Origin: Nemertoderma westbladi
Taxonomy: Eukaryota; Xenacoelomorpha; Nemertodermatida; Nemertodermatidae
Reading direction: 5' to 3'
NCBI GenBank assembly: GCA_032718475.1
Contig: JAUCBJ010008982.1
Coordinates: 38,672 to 102,671, forward strand
DNA length: 64,000 nucleotides
The translations under genes were made by a program, and so were the position numbers. The notes below the pieces were generated by a model that worked only from the letters and a program-made list of their open reading frames with translations, made no database searches and was not told where the DNA came from. Positions 47,706-58,200 of this stretch are shown here, in pieces (the first letter of the stretch is position 1; each line of letters opens with the position of its first letter).

Positions 47706-47764
47706 GCAGAACATTACTAGCTAGAGATGTGTTTATTAAACATCTCTAGCTAGTAATGTTCTGC
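47706..47764 (-). promoter_or_regulatory. Perfect 25-bp hairpin in the GPCR 3' UTR with AATAAA in the loop
   Basis: Arms 47,706-47,730 and 47,740-47,764 are exact reverse complements; the 9-nt loop on the minus strand reads TTAATAAAC. It starts 45 nt after the GPCR stop codon in the transcript direction. It could present the poly(A) hexamer in a loop, act as a 3' UTR stem-loop, or be a tiny foldback insertion. Confidence 0.8.
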
Positions 47765-47809
47765 AGCAACATAAACTATCCCATTAATATTTAACATTAA
47801 CTACATTGG

Positions 47810-48377
47810 CTACAGCCAAGTACTAGTTTCTATTTCTGGTTCATGTTCATTAACTACCTCCAGTAGTTCCTTGTCTAACAGTGTAAGTTCGTTATTGTCT
47901 ATCATTATTATTTTGTTTTCAAGTGGTCCTGCTCTCCTTTCACTTGTATTGCTACTGCTGTAATCACTAAAATCATAATTATTTGAAGGAGTTCTCTTTA
48001 TTGATGACATGCTGAGTTCCAACATACTGTTAGAGTTTCTAGAGATATTGGTAAATTCCATAAAGGAAGTGTCTCTAGTCATTGAGTCAACTCTCACCAG
48101 TACTGGTATAACAGAAACACTCTGCTTGGAGCGTTGTTTACGCCTCACAGTTCTTTGGAACCAATGTTTAAAGTTCTTTGTCTTTCTCGATGTAAATAAT
48201 CGCTTTAATTTAGTCCTGAAACGTTTACCAACTAGACTGTAAACATAGAAGTTTACGCTGGAGTTTAGAGCAGTTAAACACATGATGATCTTGTTTACGA
48301 ACTGGTAGTAGTAGTTGTAGATAAAAGGGATCTCATCGTTAAATGATATTACTATCTGAGCCAAGAACACTGGAGTG
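47810..48377 (-). CDS. GPCR last coding exon (TM6 end, TM7, C-terminal tail)
   Basis: Acceptor TATTTCAG|CACTCCA on the minus strand; the first base completes AGC (Ser). It encodes TPVFLAQIV, the third extracellular loop, TM7 with NSSVNFYVY, a basic helix 8 and a tail of about 125 residues with many Ser/Thr sites and an acidic end. The stop codon lies at 47,810-47,812. Confidence 0.9.
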
Positions 48378-51300
48378 CTGAAATATAAAAGTTTTTGAAA
48401 TTTTAAATTTCGAATGAAAATATACTAAGTTATATACTAAAATATACTCAACTTCAACTTTGATAAATTTTTAGGAAATGCTGAAACACAGAATTGATTG
48501 TAATGTCTGATTCCTGGATTAAATGAATGCCTTTTCAGTCAGCTGACTGCCGTCACCGATTACATGCAACGGTTAGATCTCAGTTAAGCTTTTTAAGTCA
48601 GTCAGTATTTTATGTAATCATATGATGTTAGACAACCACGACTTTGGAGGGATTGTGATATTAATATGAAAACAATAAATTAGGACATACTCAGGCACTA
48701 CGGCCCATTAAAAAAAATGAAATACCAAATAGATTTTAGTGTTACATATCCCAAACCCAACTACAACAAGGAAAACTGTACCAAACCATACAGTAACTAC
48801 AGATACTGACTGGTAGGTAATGCACGAATAGGCTACCCCAAGGCGTCCTTTAATAGAGGCCATGCAGCCGAGATTTGTACGAAATTAGCGTAGGCTGAAA
48901 CAAATAATATCACAATATCCCATCTAGGTAATTCAAAGCTTATTATGGGTAGTCAGATAATGTTTGTATCCTATAAGATGAAATATACTTTAGTAAACTA
49001 TATTTTGTAATTTATTATGTTTGTACTAATATTTAGACATTTCAAAGTGTTCGAAATAAAATAAATACTAAATAAAAATATATTTATTTACTATAATTAA
49101 CCATTAATACTACAAGGCGCGGCATTTATTTATATAGTTATAAAAATAGTGACATGACATGGGATGACAAGTGGTGGATCTGGCGACATGGAGAGTAAGT
49201 AAGTGTAATGGTGGAGTTTGGAGTTATGTTATATGATTAATTGATTACTTTATATTATTATTACCGGTCCGGTAGGTACTTTATATTATTACTTTATCTT
49301 ATCTATCAGGAACTTTATGTTATTACTATATACTATTTATAATTATTATTATTATATATTACGATTGGCTATGCCTATCCAATATTCCCCACCACAAAGT
49401 GAAAAACACAACAATGGCCTTGAAACTATTTCTTCAATAATTAAATAATTAAGTAACAATCAAGTATTAAAGGACGCCTTGGGCTTTCTCATAAGTTAAG
49501 AAAAATATAGGGTATTTTGACCGCCGAAAAGGTAAGTCTAGGTAATAAATTTTATTAAATTAAAAGGGTTTCGGAGATCTAAACACTGAACCCTGAGTGC
49601 CTGAGTAGTACTAACAATGGCCCAAGTGGTCCTAAATGCTAGGTAGTATCTGGGGGAATAAGACCCAATGTCCAATTTTATTGTTTCCATATTAGTAATT
49701 ATGCATATCGATATTTTATTTGACTTGTTGAACTGAATAAATAAAATAGAACCATTGCATTGACTCTAGTTAGTCAACATATAGTTTACCTGAATATAAT
49801 AAACATTGTAATGATGACCACCAGAGATAGAGTTAGACCTTTACTAGACTTCTCTGCCCTTCCCGCCCTGCCCCCACTGTGTCTATAGGACTGCTGTTGG
49901 TATCTGTCTGCAGCAACTGAATCGCTTCTAGAATGACGTACTAGTTCCTTTATTAGTCTAAAAAATAAATAAATATAATATTACTATTTATAAATATTAT
50001 TATTGTTAATTAATAATTTATTGACCTCTGTAATGACATATGAGTCCCTTATAGTGAAAAACATTAATCCTGAAAACCTTTTGAAAGAAAATGATGAGAT
50101 TGATGGGAGTTAAACGCAAGTAAACTCACTAATGTAACTAAATGCGTGTAACTAGTGCGGGCGATGAGGCCAAGTTGAAGGTAATATGGACGCAATATGA
50201 CAATATTATGATAACCCTGGCTAGCGCGCCGTAATAGGTATGGGTACAGGTACGGGTATGGGTACAGGTACGGGTATGGGTACAGGTACGGGTATGGGTA
50301 CAGGTACGGGTATGGGGCGGGTACGGGTACGGGTACGGGTACGGATACGGGTACGGATACGGGTACGGGTACGGGTACGGGTACAGGTACGGGTACGGGT
50401 ACGGGTACGGGGGTACGGGTACGGGTACGGATACGGGTACGGGTACGGGTACGGGTACGGGTACGGGTACGGGTACGGGTACGGGTACGGGTACGGGTAC
50501 GGGTACGGGTACGGGTACGGGTACGGGTACGGGTACGGGTACGGGTACGGGTACGGGTACGGGTACGGGTACGGGTACGGGTACGGGTACGGGTACGGGT
50601 ACGGGTACGGGTACGGGTACGGGTACGGGTACGGGTACGGGTACGGGTACGGGTACGGGTACGGGTAGGGGAAGGGTACGGGTACGGGTACGGGTACGGG
50701 TACGGGTACGGGTATGGGTACGGGTACGGGTACGGGTACGGGTACGGGTATGGGTACGGGTACGGGTACGGGTACGGATACGGGTACGGGTACGGGTACG
50801 GGTACGGGTACGGGCACGGGTACGGGTACGGGTACGGGTACGGGTACGGGTACGGGTACGGGTACGGGTACGGATACGGGTACGGGTACGGGTACGGGTA
50901 CGGGTACGGGTACGGGTACGGGTACGGGTACGGGTACGGGTACGGGTACGGGTACGGGTACGGGTACGGGTACGGGTACGGGTACGGGTACGGGTACGGG
51001 TACGGGTACGGGTACGGGTACGGGTATGGGTACGGGTACGGATACGGGTACGGGTACGGGTACGGGTACGGGTACGGGTACGGGTACGGGTACGGGTACG
51101 GGTATGGGTACGGGTACGGGTACGGGTACGGGTACGGGTACGGGTACGGGTACGGGTACGGGTACGGGTACGGGTACGGGTACGGGTACGGGTACGGGTA
51201 CGGGTACGGGTACGGGTACGGGTACGGGTACGGGTACGGGTACGGGTACGGGTACGGGTGCGGGTACGGGTACGGGTACGGGTACGGGTACGGGTACGGG

Positions 51301-52311
51301 TACGGGTACGGGTACGGGTACGGGTACGGGTACGGGTACGGGTACGGGTACGGGTACGGGTACGGGTACGGGTACGGGTACGGGTACGGGTACGGGTACG
51401 GGTACGGGTACGGGTACGGGTGCGGGTACGGGTACGGGTACGGGTACGGGTACGGGTACGGGTACGGTACAGGTACAGGTACAGGTACAGGTACAGGTAC
51501 AGGTACAGGTACAGGTACAGGTACAGGTACAGGTACAGGTACAGGTACAGGTACAGGTACAGGTACAGGTACCGGTACCGGTACAGGTACCGGTACAGGT
51601 ACAGGTACGGGTACAGGTACATGTATCCTGTGCAGCCAAAGGAGGTTTGCATATACTGCAGGTTTGATGAATACGTTCTATTTATGATATTTAATATCAT
51701 CATTTTTATCTTTGTAGAAATGGAAAAAAAATAATCAAAGTATCGAATCTCTTTTCAACTAAAGTACACAAGACATAAAAAACATTTTGTGTCTTTTGGA
51801 AATTGTGACTGTAAACCAAGATCTACTGTAAAGTCAATATCCACCAGATAGACTTCATATGTACCTACCGCCGTTAATACTGTAGTATCATAAAAATTAA
51901 GTCAGTCATTTAATTAAAATTGCCCCGTCTGTCTGTGAAAATCACTAGTTTCACTAAATTAAAATATTAAGATAATTTAAAGTTAAAAACACGTAATATA
52001 AACTTAACAAAAGATAAAAACACGTAATATAAACTTAACAAAAGTTAAAAACACGTAATATAAACTTAACAAAAGATAAAAACACGTAATATAAACTTAA
52101 CAAAAGTTAAAAACACGTAATATAAACTTAACATAAATAAATTATGAATAATACGATGAATACTAAATTACCTTCCATTGAGTAAAACTAAAGCAGTTAC
52201 TGGACCGATGTAGTTAACAACACAGTGCAAGGCTATTCTATAGATCCACTTATATACCCTCCATCCCAATCCATCTGTGATCTCATTAATAAACCAATAG
52301 TCACCATAACC
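47810..52311 (-). CDS. Rhodopsin-class peptide GPCR, 3' part (TM5 to C-terminus); TM1-TM4 outside window or not found
   Basis: Three exons on the minus strand: 52311-52172, 49957-49790, 48377-47810. Introns are GT-AG and phases match (AG|A, then AG|C). The predicted fragment runs from the second extracellular loop through TM5 ([20 protein letters not shown]), a third intracellular loop rich in Ser/Arg, TM6 ([19 protein letters not shown]), TM7 ([20 protein letters not shown]), helix 8 ([14 protein letters not shown]) and a long cytoplasmic tail. NSSVNFYVY in place of NPxxY and the NGRLI end of TM5 are typical of invertebrate FMRFamide/myosuppressin-like receptors. The tail ends STWL, a class I PDZ ligand pattern. 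Ligand unknown. Confidence 0.88.
48837..49483. mobile_element. TIR-bounded nonautonomous element in the GPCR TM6 intron
   Basis: Perfect 19-bp inverted ends, CCCAAGGCGTCCTTTAATA at 48,837-48,855 and its reverse complement at 49,465-49,483, about 647 bp apart. No transposase frame and no convincing target duplication, so the superfamily is open. Confidence 0.55.
49790..49957 (-). CDS. GPCR exon: third intracellular loop and TM6
   Basis: Acceptor TTTTTTAG|ACTAATA, donor TTCAG|GTAAAC on the minus strand; 168 nt. It encodes [13 protein letters not shown], a Gln/Arg/Gly-rich loop and [17 protein letters not shown]. Joins in frame at both ends; too short and stop-flanked to show as a long open frame. 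Confidence 0.87.
50236..51620. repeat. Hexanucleotide array (GGGTAC)n, with (AGGTAC)n at the ends, in the GPCR TM5-TM6 intron
   Basis: About 1.38 kb. The core 50,236-51,466 is GGGTAC with rare GGATAC, GGGTAT and GGGTGC variants; 51,467-51,605 is mainly AGGTAC. The plus strand is G3N3 periodic. Six open frames (Gly-Thr, Arg-Val, Tyr-Gly, Pro-Val, Arg-Thr, Pro-Tyr dipeptides) are artefacts. About 550 nt separate it from the upstream donor and 280 nt from the acceptor. Confidence 0.97.
51981..52132. repeat. 31-bp minisatellite, five copies, near the GPCR TM5 donor
   Basis: Unit AGTTAAAAACACGTAATATA then AACTTAACAAA, alternating GTTAAAAA and GATAAAAA (a 62-bp higher unit). In transcript direction it begins about 40 nt after the donor at 52,171. 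Confidence 0.92.
52172..52311 (-). CDS. GPCR exon: second extracellular loop and TM5
   Basis: Acceptor TTTACAG|GGT, donor GGAAG|GTAATT on the minus strand; 140 nt starting in phase 0. It encodes [27 protein letters not shown] and TM5 with YIGPV (the TM5 proline) ending LLNGR. Confidence 0.88.
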
Positions 52312-53095
52312 CTGTAAATAATATTTATAAAAGACTTACAAACAATTTCGCAACATTAGGTTAGAGCCGAAGATAAGGCTGGGTGGACCCCTAGATCCCT
52401 TCCTATAATAAATGGGTGGAGGAGGTGGGAAGGGGGGGGGGTGGGGTGCGCAAAACAACAGCGGGCGCCAAAACGGGGTAAATCTTTCCGACCTACGCGT
52501 AGCTACGCGTAGTTTGTAACTTCCATTCCTGTCATTTACCGGTAGGTCCAGTCTTACTGCCTTTCTAACAACTACGCGTAGGTGTTTTAAAACTACGCGT
52601 AGTCATATTGGAACTACACGTAGGTGCTACGCGTAGCAGTCCTGATAACAATGATTTTTCATTTCAGGTCCGGTAGGGTTGAGTTGTTAGGTAGGTCAAG
52701 TCAAGTATCGGTATGTCAGGTATCTGATTATCAGACAAATGTAATAACAGAATCGGAAACTCATATCTCTACATACAGCACTGGTAATAAATAATATTCG
52801 GCTCTTTAACATACAAACACAGGATGAATAAAAAGTAGACTTAAAATTCACGTCTCATGATTCAAGTATCTTTGTTCCCATGGGATTATTTAAATATTCT
52901 ACAGTTAGTAAGCTACCAGTCTACCGGTGAAGTGGTTAAGCGAAAGCTGATAAATACTGCATATAACTCAATTGTTTGGTCAAATAACAAGTGCAACCAA
53001 TCATGGTAGACAATTTTGTCTCCCCCTTCCCTTGTCATATTAAATCCATTCCCTTAACATATTAAATATATCCGCGTAGGTCGAAAAGATTTACC
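52312..53095. other. Upstream GPCR intron DNA with palindrome cluster and inverted arms
   Basis: Contains the 10-bp palindrome cluster at 52,493-52,636, a poly(G) run near 52,432-52,441, and a 25-bp inverted pair with one mismatch (52,475-52,499 and 53,073-53,097) that may be the ends of a roughly 620-bp element. A half tRNA-like motif (CCGGTGAAGTGGTTAAGCG) lies near 52,924. No TM1-TM4 exon seen. Confidence 0.5.
52493..52636. repeat. Cluster of six CTACGCGTAG palindromes
   Basis: Perfect copies at 52,493, 52,503, 52,572, 52,593 and 52,627, and a one-base variant (CTACACGTAG) at 52,614. Each is a self-complementary decamer around ACGCGT. Spacings are irregular (10, 69, 21, 21, 13), so this is not a simple tandem array. 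Confidence 0.9.
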
Positions 53096-53099
53096 CCCT

Positions 53100-53343
53100 A
53101 AACGGCTTGTTTGAGTTCCCCAAACCCACCCAAATATGGGCGCCAAAACGGCTTGTTTGAGTTCCCCAAACCCACCCAAATATGGGCGCCAAAACGGCTT
53201 GTTTGAGTTCCCCAAACCCACCCAAATATGGGCGCCAAAACGGCTTGTTTGAGTTCCACAAACCCACCCAAATATGGGCGCCAAAACGGCTTGTTTGAGT
53301 TCCCCAAACCCACCCAAATATGGGCGCCAAAACGGCTTGTTTG
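53100..53343. repeat. 46-bp minisatellite, about 5.3 copies
   Basis: Unit opens AACGGCTTGTTTGAGTTCC and contains CCACCCAAATATGGGCGCC. All three minus-strand frames appear open because 46 is not a multiple of three and each frame is read in turn; noncoding. Confidence 0.93.
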
Positions 53344-53725
53344 TCATAATCATAAATTAGCGTATTTTTAAATTGATTATTGCATAAATTAGGCATGACT
53401 ATCACATACTGCATATAAATATATAGAAATTAAATACAATAAGTCAATCCTCCTAAATATACTGTAGCGCTGCAATATTTTGGAGCATTACTAGAATTAT
53501 GCATTTATTAATTATCATATGAAAATACACTACAGGTTTTACTATAAATACACTAAGCCTGGCTCTTACTAATGCCATCTACTGTAATAATGGGCCACTT
53601 CGAGCAAACGCCGTATTTCGTAACACTGTCCATCTGCAAACATTCTGTATGAGAAAGATGGGCAATTTCATCACCAAACTCTTAGTGTGTGCCTTAAGTA
53701 GTTGCTGGCTATCTGCTACTTCCAT
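53344..53725. other. No supported gene; weak exon-like signal on the minus strand
   Basis: A minus-strand stretch around 53,560-53,650 has a pyrimidine-rich CAG and a GTAAGAG but cannot be joined in frame to the GPCR exon at 52,311. Confidence 0.3.
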
Positions 53726-54084
53726 GTGGGGCGAGCCACGAAGTGAGCGAAGCCTTAGCATATGGGTGCCATTGGCGAGTTGTCTGTCATCGTCGTCGTC
53801 TGTCGTCGTCGTCGCCTGTCGTCAACCTGTCGTAAATTTTTTATCGCTAATAACTCGGTTATTCCTTGATTAAATTTAACGAAACTGAGTATGTGTGAAG
53901 TCCGTCAAAAGTTTAGAAAGAATCTGAAGTTTGGTCAAAAACGAACGAACGCAACGAGGCACAAGAAGAGGGCAAGTATTTGAGTTGAAGACTTCTGACT
54001 AACGGCAGACAACTCGTTAATGGTGCCCATATGCTAAAGGCTTTGCTCACTTCGTGCTGCGAGGAGGCCCCACTAACAACGTGT
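53726..54084. mobile_element. Foldback/MITE element, family 1 (359 bp)
   Basis: Ends GTGGGGCGAGCCACGAAGTG at the left and the counterpart with GAGGCCCCAC then AACAACGTGT at the right; arms of about 65 bp including AGCATATGG. The interior carries a (TCG)n microsatellite and a TTTAACGAAACTGAGTATG motif equivalent to that in the 45.9-kb copy. Confidence 0.7.
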
Positions 54085-54329
54085 ATGTATCCAAGATCGC
54101 CTCCAAAAGAATCTCCAGATATTCTCCATTCTGTTTTTAAAACTTAAAAAAACCTCACCAACATAAATGTCAACAAATCGTATATACATACAAGAAACGA
54201 TAAAAATATACAAGGTTGATTTAATTCGCTACAAATTTAGTTGTCTGACAGACAGTATAAATAATGAAATAAAGTACTAGTTTTTTATTATTGTTATTCC
54301 TGATGACGCCCCGTTGGCTATGAAGGGGT

Positions 54330-54345
54330 GGGGGGGGGGGGGGGG
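54330..54345. repeat. Poly(G) tract, 16 nt
   Basis: Uninterrupted G run following GGGGT. Confidence 0.95.
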
Positions 54346-55221
54346 TAGCGCTATTTTTGCATTATTGAAAACCAATAGTAACAGGGCAAGGCTTTGTCCA
54401 AAATGAATAATTTTTGGTATAAGACTCAATCGATAACTGAAGGTTTCAAAAATTTAAAAATTCTGAAAATTTTGATTGTAATATAGTTATAATAATTTAT
54501 TGCTATTTAGTAGCATAAAATTATTACTATTACTAAAAACACATATTTCTATAGCGCCTCTCTAGTGTTTATTTCGAGGCGCTTGACAAACAAAGTCTAA
54601 ACAACAACAAACAACATCATCAATAGCAACATCAACAAACATTAGTTATATAACTAGTTATTTTCGTATATATAATTAGGATATTGTGTTGAATAAAAGT
54701 TTTGGTTGAAATATTTTGATATTGATTATTTCCAATTTTATTACCAAATTAATTAATTATTTTCAAATTTTTTATTTAGGATCAACATTTTAAAGAGAAT
54801 TGTTGAAGACAACAATCTTGTGATCCAAATTTCATCAAAAAATATTAAAAATGGGCAGAAGAGTAGCATTTTTAATTTCGTATAGGAATGAAAAAATTAC
54901 ACTCCAAGGTCATTAATTGCCTGTAAAGTTTGAACCTTTTCCGCGGAAAAATTGTCTGTTAATATGTGAGAATGTCTGTCAATATATTTTCTAGCAAGAA
55001 GAAAGCACAAACTCGTGCTAAGATTTTTGCTATGGGGGTTTTCCTGGTCGCTGATTTCATTTCTGATTTCAGTTTTAACTTGTAATGGAATTTTGAAAGT
55101 TTGTCTGTATGTCGGTCTGTCGGTCTATCTGACTCCGACTATCTTTCTTTCATTTTATAGATAAAATATAATATTTAAATAAAACAAATCAACAACAAAG
55201 GCATTAAAATATTAAATTAAG
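54346..55221. other. AT-rich DNA, nothing recognised
   Basis: Includes a short TATAGCGCC...GAGGCGCTTGAC inverted motif (about 54,552-54,588) of the kind common in dispersed invertebrate repeats. No exon supported. Confidence 0.4.
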
Positions 55222-58200
55222 TATATTGTACTGGGATCTACTGCATTATTTAATTAATGATAGGATTTGGTTATACTCCTACCTATATTGTACTGGGATC
55301 TACTGCATTATTTAATTAATGATAGGATTTGGTTATACTCCTACCTATATATTGTACTGGGATCTACTGCATTATTTAATTAATGATAGGATTTGGTTAT
55401 ACTCCTACCTATATTGTACTGGGATCTACTGCATTATTTAATTAATGATAGGATTTGGTTATACTCCTACCTATATATTGTACTGGGATCTACTGCATTA
55501 TTTAATTAATGATAGGATTTGGTTATACTCCTACCTATATTGTACTGGGATCTACTGCATTATTTAATTAATGATAGGATTTGGTTATACTCCTACCTAT
55601 ATATTGTACTGGGATCTACTGCATTATTTAATTAATGATAGGATTTGGTTATACTCCTACCTATATATTGTACTGGGATCTACTGCATTATTTAATTAAT
55701 GATAGGATTTGGTTGTACTCCTACCTATATTGTACTGGGATCTACTGCATTATTTAATTAATGATAGGATTTGGTTATACTCCTACCTATATATTGTACT
55801 GGGATCTACTGCATTATTTAATTAATGATAGGATTTGGTTATACTCCTACCTATATATTGTACTGGGATCTACTGCATTATTTAATTAATGATAGGATTT
55901 GGTTATACTCCTACCTATATATTGTACTGGGATCTACTGCATTATTTAATTAATGATAGGATTTGGTTGTACTCCTACCTATATTGTACTGGGATCTACT
56001 GCATTATTTAATTAATGATAGGATTTGGTTATACTCCTACCTATATATTGTACTGGGATCTACTGCATTATTTAATTAATGATAGGATTTGGTTATACTC
56101 CTACCTATATATTGTACTGGGATCTACTGCATTATTTAATTAATGATAGGATTTGGTTATACTCCTACCTATATTGTACTGGGATCTACTGCATTATTTA
56201 ATTAATGATAGGATTTGGTTATACTCCTACCTATATTGTACTGGGATCTACTGCATTATTTAATTAATGATAGGATTTGGTTATACTCCTACCTATATAT
56301 TGTACTGGGATCTACTGCATTATTTAATTAATGATAGGATTTGGTTATACTCCTACCTATATATTGTACTGGGATCTACTGCATTATTTAATTAATGATA
56401 GGATTTGGTTATACTCCTACCTATATTGTACTGGGATCTACTGCATTATTTAATTAATGATAGGATTTGGTTATACTCCTACCTATATATTGTACTGGGA
56501 TCTACTGCATTATTTAATTAATGATAGGATTTGGTTATACTCCTACCTGTATTGGGATCTACTGCATTACATATTTAATTAATGATAGGATTTGGTTATA
56601 CTCCTACCTATATATTGTACTGGGATCTACTGCATTATTTAATTAATGATAGGATTTGGTTATACTCCTACCTATATTGTACTGGGATCTACTGCATTAT
56701 TTAATTAATGATAGGATTTGGTTATACTCCTACCTATATATTGTACTGGGATCTACTGCATTATTTAATTAATGATAGGATTTGGTTATACTCCTACCTA
56801 TATATTGTACTGGGATCTACTGCATTATTTAATTAATGATAGGATTTGGTTGTACTCCTACCTATATATTGTACTGGGATCTACTGCATTATTTAATTAA
56901 TGATAGGATTTGGTTATACTCCTACCTATATATTGTACTGGGATCTACTGCATTATTTAATTAATGATAGGATTTGGTTATACTCCTACCTATATATTGT
57001 ACTGGGATCTACTGCATTATTTAATTAATGATAGGATTTGGTTATACTCCTACCTATATATTGTACTGGGATCTACTGCATTATTTAATTAATGATAGGA
57101 TTTGGTTATACTCCTACCTATATTGTACTGGGATCTACTGCATTATTTAATTAATGATAGGATTTGGTTATACTCCTACCTATATATTGTACTGGGATCT
57201 ACTGCATTATTTAATTAATGATAGGATTTGGTTATACTCCTACCTATATATTGTACTGGGATCTACTGCATTATTTAATTAATGATAGGATTTGGTTGTA
57301 CTCCTACCTATATATTGTACTGGGATCTACTGCATTATTTAATTAATGATAGGATTTGGTTATACTCCTACCTATATATTGTACTGGGATCTACTGCATT
57401 ATTTAATTAATGATAGGATTTGGTTGTACTCCTACCTATATATTGTACTGGGATCTACTGCATTATTTAATTAATGATAGGATTTGGTTATACTCCTACC
57501 TATATATTGTACTGGGATCTACTGCATTATTTAATTAATGATAGGATTTGGTTATACTCCTACCTATATTGTACTGGGATCTACTGCATTATTTAATTAA
57601 TGATAGGATTTGGTTATACTCCTACCTATATTGTACTGGGATCTACTGCATTATTTAATTAATGATAGGATTTGGTTATACTCCTACCTATATATTGTAC
57701 TGGGATCTACTGCATTATTTAATTAATGATAGGATTTGGTTATACTCCTACCTATATATTGTACTGGGATCTACTGCATTATTTAATTAATGATAGGATT
57801 TGGTTATACTCCTACCTATATATTGTACTGGGATCTACTGCATTATTTAATTAATGATAGGATTTGGTTATACTCCTACCTATATATTGTACTGGGATCT
57901 ACTGCATTATTTAATTAATGATAGGATTTGGTTATACTCCTACCTATATATTGTACTGGGATCTACTGCATTATTTAATTAATGATAGGATTTGGTTATA
58001 CTCCTACCTATATATTGTACTGGGATCTACTGCATTATTTAATTAATGATAGGATTTGGTTATACTCCTACCTATATATTGTACTGGGATCTACTGCATT
58101 ATTTAATTAATGATAGGATTTGGTTATACTCCTACCTATATATTGTACTGGGATCTACTGCATTATTTAATTAATGATAGGATTTGGTTATACTCCTACC

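Noticed and set aside
50236-51620. Telomere or interstitial telomeric repeat
   Set aside because: The unit is GGGTAC, not GGGTTA, and it lies inside a gene; the resemblance is only in G-run periodicity.
50138-51734. Dipeptide-repeat proteins (Gly-Thr, Arg-Val, Pro-Val, Arg-Thr, Pro-Tyr)
   Set aside because: All six frames of (GGGTAC)n are open; it is intronic simple sequence.
53560-54135. Minus-strand exons around the foldback element (a stretch reading FADGQCYEIRRLLEVAHYY and another NGEYLEILLEAILDTYT)
   Set aside because: They look protein-like and have partial splice signals, but the phases do not join the GPCR exon (a stop would form), no family is recognised, and other frames look equally plausible.
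52312-55221. TM1-TM4 exons of the GPCR
   Set aside because: Searched by eye on the minus strand for GN, LAxxD and DRY-type segments with splice sites; none found, so the gene is reported as partial.
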